Under the pieces are notes generated by a model, which saw nothing but the letters and a program-made list of their open reading frames with translations, made no database searches and was not told where the DNA came from. 44,877 nt of DNA, from positions 1 to 44,877 of the forward strand of contig JBCDBL010000012.1 in the NCBI GenBank assembly GCA_039183635.1, given 5' to 3'. Positions 1-7,251 of the stretch are shown here, piece by piece. Both the position numbers and the translations under genes were made by a program. The DNA comes from JBCDBL01 sp039183635. Its GTDB lineage: Bacteria > Pseudomonadota > Alphaproteobacteria > Caulobacterales > Parvularculaceae. Each line of letters begins with the position of its first letter. Positions within the stretch are counted from its first letter, which is position 1.

Positions 1-1769
1 CCCCGTCGTTTTTTGTGAACGACGACAAGGGGTTCTACCATTGTTTTTCTTCAGGTCAGCACGGCGATCTCATCTCGTTTCTGCAGGAGACGGAGCGTCT
101 CAGCTTTTATGAGGCGGTGGAGAAACTCGCCGGCGAGGCGGGGGTGGAACTGCCGAAGGACGCCCGGGAAGACAAGGCGGAAACGGAGCGGCGCAAGGGT
201 CTTGTGGAGGCGTGCGCCGCCGCCTCGGCCTATTTTCAGGGCCAGCTCGCCCGCATCGACGGGCGCGATGCCAGGGAATATCTGGAGCGGCGCGGCGTGT
301 CCCAGGGCCTGATCGATACCTTCGGCCTCGGCTTCGCCCCGAACGCCCGCGGCGGCTTGCGCGATTATCTTGTGAACAAAGGTTTTTCCCTCGACATCCT
401 TGTGGAAGCCGGGCTCTTGATCCGGCCGGACGATGGCGGCCAGCCCTATGATCGCTTCCGGGGGCGGGTGATGTTCCCAATCCTTGGCCATAAGGACGCG
501 GTCATCGCGTTCGGCGGCCGGGCCCTCGATAAAAACGCAAGGGCGAAGTATCTGAACAGCCCGGAAACGCCGCTCTTCCATAAGGGCTCCGTGCTTTACA
601 ATTACGCTGCGGCGCGGCGGGCGGCGGCGGACGCCGATGCGCCCCTCATCGTTTGCGAAGGCTATATGGACGTCATCGCCCTGGCCGGCGCCGGGTTCAG
701 GCACGCCGTCGCTCCCCTCGGCACGGCGCTCACCGAACGGCAAATGGCGCTTCTTTGGCGGGTCTCGGATAAGCCTGTTTTGTGTTTTGACGGCGACCGC
801 GCCGGGCGCGGGGCGGCGTATAGGTCGATTGACAGGGCTTTGCCGGTCTTAAAGCCCGGAAAATCGCTCCAATTCGCATTTTTGCCGGAGGGCCAGGACC
901 CTGACGACCTTGTCCGGGGGGAGGGCGCCGGGGCGTTCGCGAAGGTCTTAAAGTCTTCAAAACCCCTCGCCGACACTCTTTGGGCGCGGGAGACCGAGAC
1001 GCGGCCTTTGGAGACGCCGGAAGACAAGGCCGGGTTTCGCGCGCACCTTCGGACCCTTGCGACATCTATAGAAGATAAGGATGTGCGGGCCGCCTATGGG
1101 GCGGAATTCGCTGAGCGTTTGAACACTGCTTTCGCCCCGAAAACCGCAGAAAACGGCCGCCCCTGGGCCGGGCGACGTTCTGGCGGCCAGGGGCGCGGTA
1201 AAGCCGCCGGAGGGCGTTTCGCCCCGCAAGGCCCCGCGACCCGGCTCACCAAAGCCCAGGCCATGGCCCGGCCCCCGGGCGCACGGCGTGAGGCGATTTT
1301 AGTCCTGACTTTGTTGAATCACCCGGGGCTTTTGGAACGCCATGGCGAGACCCTGGCCGATATCAGGTTTGAAGACGCCGCCATTGACGCCCTCAGAGAG
1401 GCTTTGCTGGAATTTTATTCTTCGGCTGAAACGCTTGACATATCTGCTTTAAAAAGCCATCTCCTGTCAGTTGGTTGCGGCGAAACCGCGGAGCGTCTTG
1501 CGACAGACAGAACGCTCAAAACTGAGAAATTCGCGCAATCCACCGCCGATATAGCGGATGCAGAAGCGGGTTGGTTACACGTTCTCGCAATGCATTCCCA
1601 TAATGGAGTCATGCAGTCTGAACTGCAGGATGTTCTGCTTGAGACTGATAGGGACAAATCTCCCGAAGCGTGGTCACGAGCAAATCACCTGCGCGCGCAA
1701 AGGGCGGCGGCTGTGCGGTCCTCCGATGATGAAGCAGACGAGGACGTCGATGACGTTGTTGCGTCTTAA
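1..1769 (+). CDS. dnaG: DNA primase DnaG, 5' end outside the window
   Basis: DnaG makes the RNA primers for DNA replication at the fork. The frame is open from base 3, so the first part of the gene lies upstream; a GTG at 15 is an internal Val codon, not the start. Visible from the left are the end of the CHC2 zinc-binding region (KGFYHCFSSGQHGD), the RNA-polymerase-like N-terminal domain, and the TOPRIM catalytic core with EGYMD (about residues 215-219 counted from base 15), DGDRAG (about 258-263) and DPDD. A low-complexity Gly/Arg linker follows, then the C-terminal helicase-binding region. The usual fourth zinc ligand in CxxC is Ser here (HCFSSG). I believe many alphaproteobacterial primases share this. 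The gene is followed by a strong hairpin and rpoD, the usual dnaG-rpoD arrangement. Confidence 0.97.
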   Translation, partial: PSFFVNDDKGFYHCFSSGQHGDLISFLQETERLSFYEAVEKLAGEAGVELPKDAREDKAETERRKGLVEACAAASAYFQGQLARIDGRDAREYLERRGVSQGLIDTFGLGFAPNARGGLRDYLVNKGFSLDILVEAGLLIRPDDGGQPYDRFRGRVMFPILGHKDAVIAFGGRALDKNARAKYLNSPETPLFHKGSVLYNYAAARRAAADADAPLIVCEGYMDVIALAGAGFRHAVAPLGTALTERQMALLWRVSDKPVLCFDGDRAGRGAAYRSIDRALPVLKPGKSLQFAFLPEGQDPDDLVRGEGAGAFAKVLKSSKPLADTLWARETETRPLETPEDKAGFRAHLRTLATSIEDKDVRAAYGAEFAERLNTAFAPKTAENGRPWAGRRSGGQGRGKAAGGRFAPQGPATRLTKAQAMARPPGARREAILVLTLLNHPGLLERHGETLADIRFEDAAIDALREALLEFYSSAETLDISALKSHLLSVGCGETAERLATDRTLKTEKFAQSTADIADAEAGWLHVLAMHSHNGVMQSELQDVLLETDRDKSPEAWSRANHLRAQRAAAVRSSDDEADEDVDDVVAS

Positions 1770-1819
1770 GGCATGAAGGGCGGTTTGAGGTTTCTGATCT
1801 GAAGTGTGAGTCGAAATAA

Positions 1820-1889
1820 GATCCGCTGGGGGCGGATCGCTGGGCTGAAAATACGTTGTCGGATGATTAGAGTCCGGACGACGTATTTT
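1820..1889 (+). terminator. Two hairpins between dnaG and rpoD
   Basis: The first hairpin has arms GATCCGC (1820-1826) and GCGGATC (1832-1838) with a 5-base loop. The second and larger has a left arm 1848-1863 beginning AAAATACGT and a right arm 1873-1889 ending ACGTATTTT; the stem is about 16 pairs with one bulge or mismatch. Its A-rich 5' flank and T-rich 3' flank make it look like an intrinsic terminator for dnaG. It ends 27 bases before the rpoD start, so it must also lie in or beside the rpoD leader or promoter. No clear -35/-10 pair was found, so the rpoD promoter could not be placed. Confidence 0.6.
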
Positions 1890-1916
1890 ATATTTACGGG
1901 TTTGGAGAAATATTAG

Positions 1917-4004
1917 ATGAGTGCGACCAAAGCTGAAGCGGCGCAAAAACCGGAAAGCGGCGAAGGGCAAGACAGCCCTATTCTTGACCTGTCGAACGCC
2001 GGCGTCAAGAAATTCATCAATGCAGCGAAAAAGCGCGGGTACGTCACCCATGATGAGTTAAACGCCGTTCTGCCATCGGAGCAGTTTTCCTCCGAGCAAA
2101 TTGAAGACGTTATGGCGATGTTGTCCGACATGGGCATCAACGTCATTGAGCAGGAAGAAGACAACGAGGACGATAACGAGGAGGGCGGCAAGGCGCTTGC
2201 TAAAAAAGCCGGTACGGCGGCCCTGCCCACGACCAACACCTCCGAAAGCGCCGATCGCACGGACGATCCTGTGCGTATGTATTTGCGCGAAATGGGCTCG
2301 GTGGAGCTGTTGTCCCGGGAAGGCGAGATCGCCATCGCCAAACGCATCGAGGCGGGCCGGGAAACCATGATCCGGGCCTTGTGCGAAAGTTCGCTCACCT
2401 TCGAAGCTATCGCCGTCTGGCGGGACGAGTTGACCGAGGGCCGCGTTTTGTTGCGCGACATTATCGACCTTGACGCCACCTACGGCGGCGGGCCGGAGGC
2501 GCAGGTGGATATGACCGCGCTCACCCCCGAAGAACGCGAAGAGGCTATGGCGAAGGCGAATGGCGGCAAACTGATGGACCCCCAGGCCAACACGCTTTTA
2601 ACGAAGGCCGCTGAGAAAAAAGCCGATGGCGAGCCCCCCGCGGCGGAAGGCGCAAACGGCGCGGCGGAGGGCGAGGCTGGCGCCGCCGGCGAGACCAGCG
2701 ACGTCGATGAGGATTTCGACGATGACGATCAGGGCGCCATGTCCTTGTCGGCCATGGAGGCTGAGCTGCGCGAAGGCGTCATGGGTGTTTTTGACGACAT
2801 CTCGTCTGACTATAAAAAGCTCCGTCGTCTCCAGGACATATTGATCGAACAGAAACTGAAGGGGGAGGATCTCACCTCCAGCCAGTTACGGCGTTTCAAA
2901 AAGCTGCAAAAAGATATCGCTGATCGCGTGCGTTCTGTGCGCTTGAACAATAATCGCGTTGAGGCCCTTGTCGACCAGCTTTATGACATCAACCGAAGGC
3001 TCATGGGGCTTGAGGGTAAGCTTGTGCGTTTCGCTGACAGCTATGGCGTCAACCGGGAAGAGTTTTTGCAAAGCTATCTCGGTACGGAACTTGACCCTGA
3101 ATGGCTGCCTCGGGTCTCTAAGTTACAGACCGCCGGTTGGAAAGATTTTACAGACCGGGAAAGCGGAACGATCATCGACATCCGTGGCGAGATCGGCAAA
3201 TTATCCGAAGAAACCGGCCTCACCATCGAGGATTTCCGCCGTATCGTCCAAACGGTGCAAAAGGGCGAGCGTGAAGCGCGCCAGGCGAAAAAGGAAATGG
3301 TGGAGGCGAACCTGCGCCTTGTTATCTCCATTGCAAAAAAATACACCAATCGCGGCCTGCAATTCCTGGATCTGATCCAGGAGGGCAATATCGGCCTGAT
3401 GAAAGCGGTGGATAAGTTCGAATATCGCCGCGGTTATAAGTTCTCCACCTACGCCACATGGTGGATCCGTCAGGCGATCACCCGCTCCATCGCCGACCAG
3501 GCGCGCACGATCCGCATTCCGGTGCACATGATCGAAACCATCAACAAGCTGGTGCGCACGTCCCGCCAGATGCTGCACGAAATCGGCCGGGAGCCGACCC
3601 CGGAAGAGCTGGCGGCGAAGCTTTCGATGCCGTTGGAAAAAGTCCGCAAGGTGATGAAAATCGCCAAGGAGCCGATTTCCCTTGAAACGCCGATCGGCGA
3701 TGAGGAAGATTCGCATCTCGGCGATTTTATTGAGGACAAGAACGCTATTCTGCCCATCGATGCGGCGATCCAGTCAAACTTGCGTGAAACGACAACCCGG
3801 GTTCTGGCGTCTCTGACGCCGCGCGAAGAGCGTGTCTTGCGCATGCGGTTCGGCATTGGCATGAACACCGACCACACTCTGGAAGAGGTCGGCCAGCAAT
3901 TCTCCGTGACGCGCGAACGTATTCGCCAGATCGAGGCGAAGGCGCTGCGCAAGCTGAAACATCCAAGCCGGTCGCGTAAGTTGCGCAGTTTCCTCGACAA
4001 TTAG
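1917..4004 (+). CDS. rpoD: Primary sigma factor RpoD (sigma-70, group 1)
   Basis: This is the housekeeping sigma factor that directs RNA polymerase to promoters. At 695 residues it has the length expected of an alphaproteobacterial group-1 sigma factor. Region 1.1 covers about residues 20-90 and region 1.2 starts near 115 (DDPVRMYLREMG). A long acidic non-conserved region follows (Ala/Glu/Asp-rich, about 215-290). Region 2 contains NLRLVISIAKKY, DLIQEGNIGLMKAVDKF and YKFSTYATWWIRQAI, which melts and reads the -10 element. Region 3 begins near RTIRIPVHM. Region 4 near the end contains LTPREERVLRMRFG and VTRERIRQIEAKAL, the helix-turn-helix that reads -35. ATG at 1917 is preceded by GGAGAA at a good distance. 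It lies 147 bases after dnaG and is followed by its own terminator. Confidence 0.98.
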   Translation: MSATKAEAAQKPESGEGQDSPILDLSNAGVKKFINAAKKRGYVTHDELNAVLPSEQFSSEQIEDVMAMLSDMGINVIEQEEDNEDDNEEGGKALAKKAGTAALPTTNTSESADRTDDPVRMYLREMGSVELLSREGEIAIAKRIEAGRETMIRALCESSLTFEAIAVWRDELTEGRVLLRDIIDLDATYGGGPEAQVDMTALTPEEREEAMAKANGGKLMDPQANTLLTKAAEKKADGEPPAAEGANGAAEGEAGAAGETSDVDEDFDDDDQGAMSLSAMEAELREGVMGVFDDISSDYKKLRRLQDILIEQKLKGEDLTSSQLRRFKKLQKDIADRVRSVRLNNNRVEALVDQLYDINRRLMGLEGKLVRFADSYGVNREEFLQSYLGTELDPEWLPRVSKLQTAGWKDFTDRESGTIIDIRGEIGKLSEETGLTIEDFRRIVQTVQKGEREARQAKKEMVEANLRLVISIAKKYTNRGLQFLDLIQEGNIGLMKAVDKFEYRRGYKFSTYATWWIRQAITRSIADQARTIRIPVHMIETINKLVRTSRQMLHEIGREPTPEELAAKLSMPLEKVRKVMKIAKEPISLETPIGDEEDSHLGDFIEDKNAILPIDAAIQSNLRETTTRVLASLTPREERVLRMRFGIGMNTDHTLEEVGQQFSVTRERIRQIEAKALRKLKHPSRSRKLRSFLDN

Positions 4005-4029
4005 AAATCTGTCATATTTTCGTCTTATG

Positions 4030-4064
4030 AAAGCGGCGCGATTATAAATCCGCCGCTTTTTTTT
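4030..4064 (+). terminator. Intrinsic terminator of rpoD
   Basis: Arms AAAGCGGCG (4030-4038) and CGCCGCTTT (4051-4059) pair perfectly over 9 bases around a 12-base AT-rich loop. The right arm runs into eight consecutive T residues (4057-4064). It starts 25 bases after the rpoD stop and ends directly before the ribosome binding site of the next gene. Confidence 0.9.
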
Positions 4065-4075
4065 GAGGGATTGCC

Positions 4076-4960
4076 ATGGGTAATGTTAGGGACATTTTGG
4101 CGGTTTTGTTTGGCTGCGCCCTGTTGGCGAGTTGTGCGGAGCATGATGAAGCCGAAGATGTGTCGATGGGCCAGGAAGACCGCCAAACGGGCGCCACCGC
4201 AGCGCCTGAGCCTGCGGTGGAGACGGATGGTTCTCAAAAGCCGGAAATGTTCCAGTCCAGCCCGCATTTTGGAAACTACGCCTATGACGAAATTGCGCCG
4301 TTCGGGCTTGCGGGCTTTGTCCCGGGCGTAAGTGTTGAAGAGGCGATGACGGTTTTGCGCGCCGAGGGCTGGGCGGGCGCGTTCGCCCCTGTTGAAGCGT
4401 ATGGGCTCGGTGAGGGTGGGGCGACAGATCCTGTTCCCGGTGCGCGCAACACAGACTGGGATGTTTTTACGAAAGACGATCTCACGCTGAAGTTCAAGCA
4501 GTATGTAGACGCCAGCTATAAGCCCCGTGTCGACACTGTCATCTTTGAAGAGATATTTACCCAGCCGCAGGACGTGGAAGCGACGGGGGCGCAGCTGACG
4601 GAGCGTTACGGGCTGCCGACTTTTCAACAACTTGCGCCAGAACGGGGACTGCTAAAAATAACCTGGTCCTTCGGATCGGAGAATAATGATGATCGGTCTT
4701 CTCATCGGTATTTCAACTGCGCAAGCTTTGTGTGGCAAGACATCGAAGAAGCATCCTGCCCCCTCGAAGAGCCTGAGCTCGCCGAAGTGCGCGCTACATA
4801 TTTAAAGTTCGCCCATGGCGGATCGCTTTACGCAAGGCTCGACAAGCTGGAGGGGGAGGAGGCGCCGCGAAAACTATATCTCGCTCTTGGTGCAAAAGGT
4901 CTTGCGCCGGCCGCCTCCGACCGACTGAAGTTAAAAGAGATGTTTGCGGAGCGTAAGTAA
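4076..4960 (+). CDS. Putative lipoprotein of unknown function
   Basis: The 294-residue product starts with a lipoprotein signal peptide: Arg5, a hydrophobic stretch (ILAVLFGCALLA) and a lipobox LASC with Cys20 as the likely lipidated residue. The mature N-terminus is acidic and Ala/Pro-rich (about 21-65), typical of a linker, followed by a globular region with no family I recognise. ATG at 4076 has GAGGGA five bases upstream, directly after the rpoD terminator, so the gene must have its own promoter or depend on read-through. It faces the SIMPL-domain gene tail to tail, with 30 bases between them. It is probably an envelope lipoprotein; no function can be assigned. Confidence 0.75.
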   Translation: MGNVRDILAVLFGCALLASCAEHDEAEDVSMGQEDRQTGATAAPEPAVETDGSQKPEMFQSSPHFGNYAYDEIAPFGLAGFVPGVSVEEAMTVLRAEGWAGAFAPVEAYGLGEGGATDPVPGARNTDWDVFTKDDLTLKFKQYVDASYKPRVDTVIFEEIFTQPQDVEATGAQLTERYGLPTFQQLAPERGLLKITWSFGSENNDDRSSHRYFNCASFVWQDIEEASCPLEEPELAEVRATYLKFAHGGSLYARLDKLEGEEAPRKLYLALGAKGLAPAASDRLKLKEMFAERK

Positions 4961-4990
4961 CGCCCCGCTGTTCAATGTCGTGACGAAACG

Positions 4991-5707
4991 CTATTCAATC
5001 TCAAAAACAAGCGTGACGTTCGCCGTCACGTCCTGCTCGCCTGGTGCGATCGGCACGTCGGCGGATTCAGCAAGCCCCCTCGCGGCGTAGGCGACAGGTC
5101 GCGGGGCGTAGGCGCCGTTCTCGTTCAATGTAATAAGATCGCCGAGCTTTACGCCGGCGGCCTCCGCATAGAGCTTGGCTTTGGCTTTGGCGTCGGCGAC
5201 AGCGTCTTTGCGCGCCTCGGCCACAAGCGGATCGGGATCTGACAGCATAAAGCTGAGACCGCCCATGGAGTTGGCGCCGCTTTTGGTGACAGCATCCAGG
5301 ATTCCGCCAAGTTTCTCCAGGTCCCGTACACGGATTGAGACGCTGTTGTGCGCCGTATAGCCGACGATCCGTTCTGGGTCCGTGCGCCCCCTGTCCGTAA
5401 CGGCGTATCGCGGATAAAGGGAGAATTGCGAGGTCTGAATGTCCTTGTCTGCGACGCCCGCGGCTTTGATTTTATCCATGACGTTTTTCATATCGCGAGA
5501 GTTCGCGGAGAGCGCTTCTGTTGCGGTTTTTGCGTCGCTGACAACACCTGCGGAGACCGTCGCCATATCCGGCGTTGCTTTCACCTCTCCGGCGCCGGAC
5601 ACCGTGAGAAGCCGTGGTCCATGTGCGGGCTCTTCGGCGCAGGCCGCCACTGCAAAAAGGGCGAACGCGCCGGCTGCTGCTGCGGCGAAAAATCGGTTTT
5701 GCATCAT
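4991..5707 (-). CDS. SIMPL-domain (DUF541) envelope protein
   Basis: SIMPL-domain proteins are periplasmic or lipid-anchored beta-rich proteins, related to E. coli YggE, often linked to oxidative stress; their biochemical role is unclear. Seen here: an N-terminal signal segment (NRFFAAAAAGAFALFAVAAC) that could be a lipoprotein signal because it ends VAAC; the family opening LLTVSGAGEVKATPDMATVSAGV; and later KDIQTSQFSLYPRY and DAVADAKAKAKLYAEAAGVKLG, all characteristic. The frame extends to a TTG at 5725, but AAGGAG lies inside that extension, so I place the start at ATG 5707 (an ATG also follows directly at 5704). It is transcribed away from the gene at 5873 and stands alone. Confidence 0.88.
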   Translation of the reverse strand: MMQNRFFAAAAAGAFALFAVAACAEEPAHGPRLLTVSGAGEVKATPDMATVSAGVVSDAKTATEALSANSRDMKNVMDKIKAAGVADKDIQTSQFSLYPRYAVTDRGRTDPERIVGYTAHNSVSIRVRDLEKLGGILDAVTKSGANSMGGLSFMLSDPDPLVAEARKDAVADAKAKAKLYAEAAGVKLGDLITLNENGAYAPRPVAYAARGLAESADVPIAPGEQDVTANVTLVFEIE

Positions 5708-5872
5708 CTTATGGAGCTCCTTCAAGGCTGGTCGAACTGGTTAATGTGAGGCGAGGCCGCAAACGGCGCGTTAACGAAACTATGGTTTAAAAACGAACGA
5801 TGGCGGTTTTTTGGCTGCAGTAGGGTCTTTGCAAGGGCCGGTGTAACAAGAGCGGACGAAACTAGGCAGATT

Positions 5873-6835
5873 ATGAGCACTTCGCCACAAGCTTCTGAAA
5901 ATACAAGCGATGCTGCAGCCGGCGGCAACACAAAATTCGACTTTGAACATAAAGTCTTCCACACCCCTGGCGCTGTTTTCACCTATTCGCGGCATACCAA
6001 ACAGGTTTTTTTCAGCCTTAAGCTTGGGGAAATGGACGCCAAAATCCCCATCGACACCCTGTGCAATGAAATTAACCTGGAAGAAGACGCCAACGATCTG
6101 GTTTTGTTGGATCTTTTGCGTAAGGGCATCGTCTATGTGAACGTCATTCGCACCGGGGACGATATTCCTGCGGAGCTTTTGGACGGCTCCGCCTCCTGGT
6201 CGATCGATGACCGCCATCGGGATGCGGCGAAGATGAAGTTGACCGCTGTCACCCTCGATTGGCTTGACGGCGGCGGCGGCGGCACGGTGGAGGCCCGCGT
6301 TGCGGCTATGGTCGAAGATGAGGACGCGCAAAAGCGCGTTAATGAAGCGCTTTCGAAAATCGCTAAAGAACTAAAGCTGGGTGATAAGCAGAAAGTCATC
6401 GACCGTTTTGAAAAATTGTCGAATGAACTCGCTTATCTTGAGGCGTTGCGGGACCATTATAAAGGCGTATTTCAGATTCAACAAAACCTCCGTATGCTGC
6501 AGTCTATTTATGGCGCCGACCGGCAAACGGCCGAGGACATTAACCGTATGGGCATATTGATCCAGGGGCCTGTTGCGAAAATCAACGAAGCGTTCCAGGA
6601 AGTTGATGGTCATACAGAAGATATTAAATCGGCGATTCGTAATTTTGAGGCGGAGATTGAGTATCTGCGTCAGATGCGCGACAAGTTGCATATCGACAGC
6701 AGGATCTGGGAGGATATGTTGAAATCCTGGAAGGGCGTCGCGCCGGAACAGTCCGCCGAGGTGGAGGCCCTTTTAAAGGAGACCTACAGGTTCCTTGCGC
6801 AAAACTTCACAATTTCACAGCAATGGGGACGTTGA
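5873..6835 (+). CDS. Conserved-looking coiled-coil protein, function unknown
   Basis: The product has 320 residues, no signal peptide and no membrane segment, so it is expected in the cytoplasm. The first 130 residues form a mixed alpha/beta region (for example HTPGAVFTYSRHTKQVFFSLKL). From about residue 145 onward the sequence is almost entirely charged and helical, with heptad-like spacing (for example EALSKIAKELKLGDKQKVID and EAEIEYLRQMRDKLHI), suggesting a long coiled coil that ends in an aromatic tail. I recognise no enzyme motif. ATG at 5873 has only a weak AGGCAG upstream. It stands alone between the SIMPL gene and the insertion-sequence remnant and looks like a lineage-specific core gene. 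Confidence 0.7.
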   Translation: MSTSPQASENTSDAAAGGNTKFDFEHKVFHTPGAVFTYSRHTKQVFFSLKLGEMDAKIPIDTLCNEINLEEDANDLVLLDLLRKGIVYVNVIRTGDDIPAELLDGSASWSIDDRHRDAAKMKLTAVTLDWLDGGGGGTVEARVAAMVEDEDAQKRVNEALSKIAKELKLGDKQKVIDRFEKLSNELAYLEALRDHYKGVFQIQQNLRMLQSIYGADRQTAEDINRMGILIQGPVAKINEAFQEVDGHTEDIKSAIRNFEAEIEYLRQMRDKLHIDSRIWEDMLKSWKGVAPEQSAEVEALLKETYRFLAQNFTISQQWGR

Positions 6836-6952
6836 TAAGGCAGCCTTAAAGCGTCGTCGCACCCATAGGAATGAGGGTGACACCGTAAGGTCCTGTTTTA
6901 CGTATTTGCGGATGCTCCACCGGCGCGCACTGGAGCTGGAAATGCTTTAGCA
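6836..6952. other. Intergenic segment before the IS remnant; nothing recognised
   Basis: These 117 bases lie between the coiled-coil gene and the apparent end of the insertion-sequence remnant. I see no open frame with a ribosome binding site, no hairpin with a T tract and no clear promoter. Confidence 0.5.
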
Positions 6953-7211
6953 GGCTGCTGAAAAAGTGTCGGGTTTTTGTTTGATTTGTTGTTCTCTGTT
7001 TTAAACAGGGGATTGTTTCACGCGCGATTTTGACGATCAAAGCGATCAGCTTTTTTCTTATGTTTCGATTAAAGACAAAATCCATAGGAAGCGCCCTTTG
7101 CGGTTGATCCCGGTAAGGCTTGTGCGCGACTGCCTTTCGGGCATGAGAGGCTCATTCGGGCGTTGCTCTTACAGGCGTTCTATAAATTTCTATGTCAGCT
7201 CCGCTATTTGA
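6953..7211 (+). mobile_element. Decayed left end of an IS5/IS1182-like insertion sequence
   Basis: GGCTGCTGAAAAAGTGTCGG at 6953-6972 resembles the terminal repeats of this type of element. From 7020 a plus-strand frame reads TRDFDDQSDQLFSYVSIKDK, then IHRKRPLRLIPVRLVRDCLS, then GMRGSFGRCSYRRSI, and stops at 7209-7211. This resembles the N-terminus of DDE transposases with a DUF772 domain, whose usual pattern is MRG-D--Q---FSYVSLEDR-P--HPLR followed, about 30 residues on, by an R-SI motif. The position of the expected start Met is ACG (7020-7022), the HPLR equivalent is altered, and the rest of the gene is absent. It is therefore a truncated pseudogene. It sits exactly at the border between the core genes and the catabolic region. 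Confidence 0.55.
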
Positions 7212-7251
7212 GTAGAGTGAAAGCCGATTTTGTTGCGTGCATTATTGTCAG

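Noticed and set aside
51..743. Long minus-strand open frame opposite dnaG
   Set aside because: It lies fully opposite conserved DnaG domains, its product is Arg/Pro-rich without a recognisable domain, and it is explained by GC-rich codon use of dnaG.
3201..3716. Minus-strand open frame opposite rpoD regions 2-3
   Set aside because: The plus strand is unmistakably RpoD here; the reverse frame has no ribosome binding site or family.
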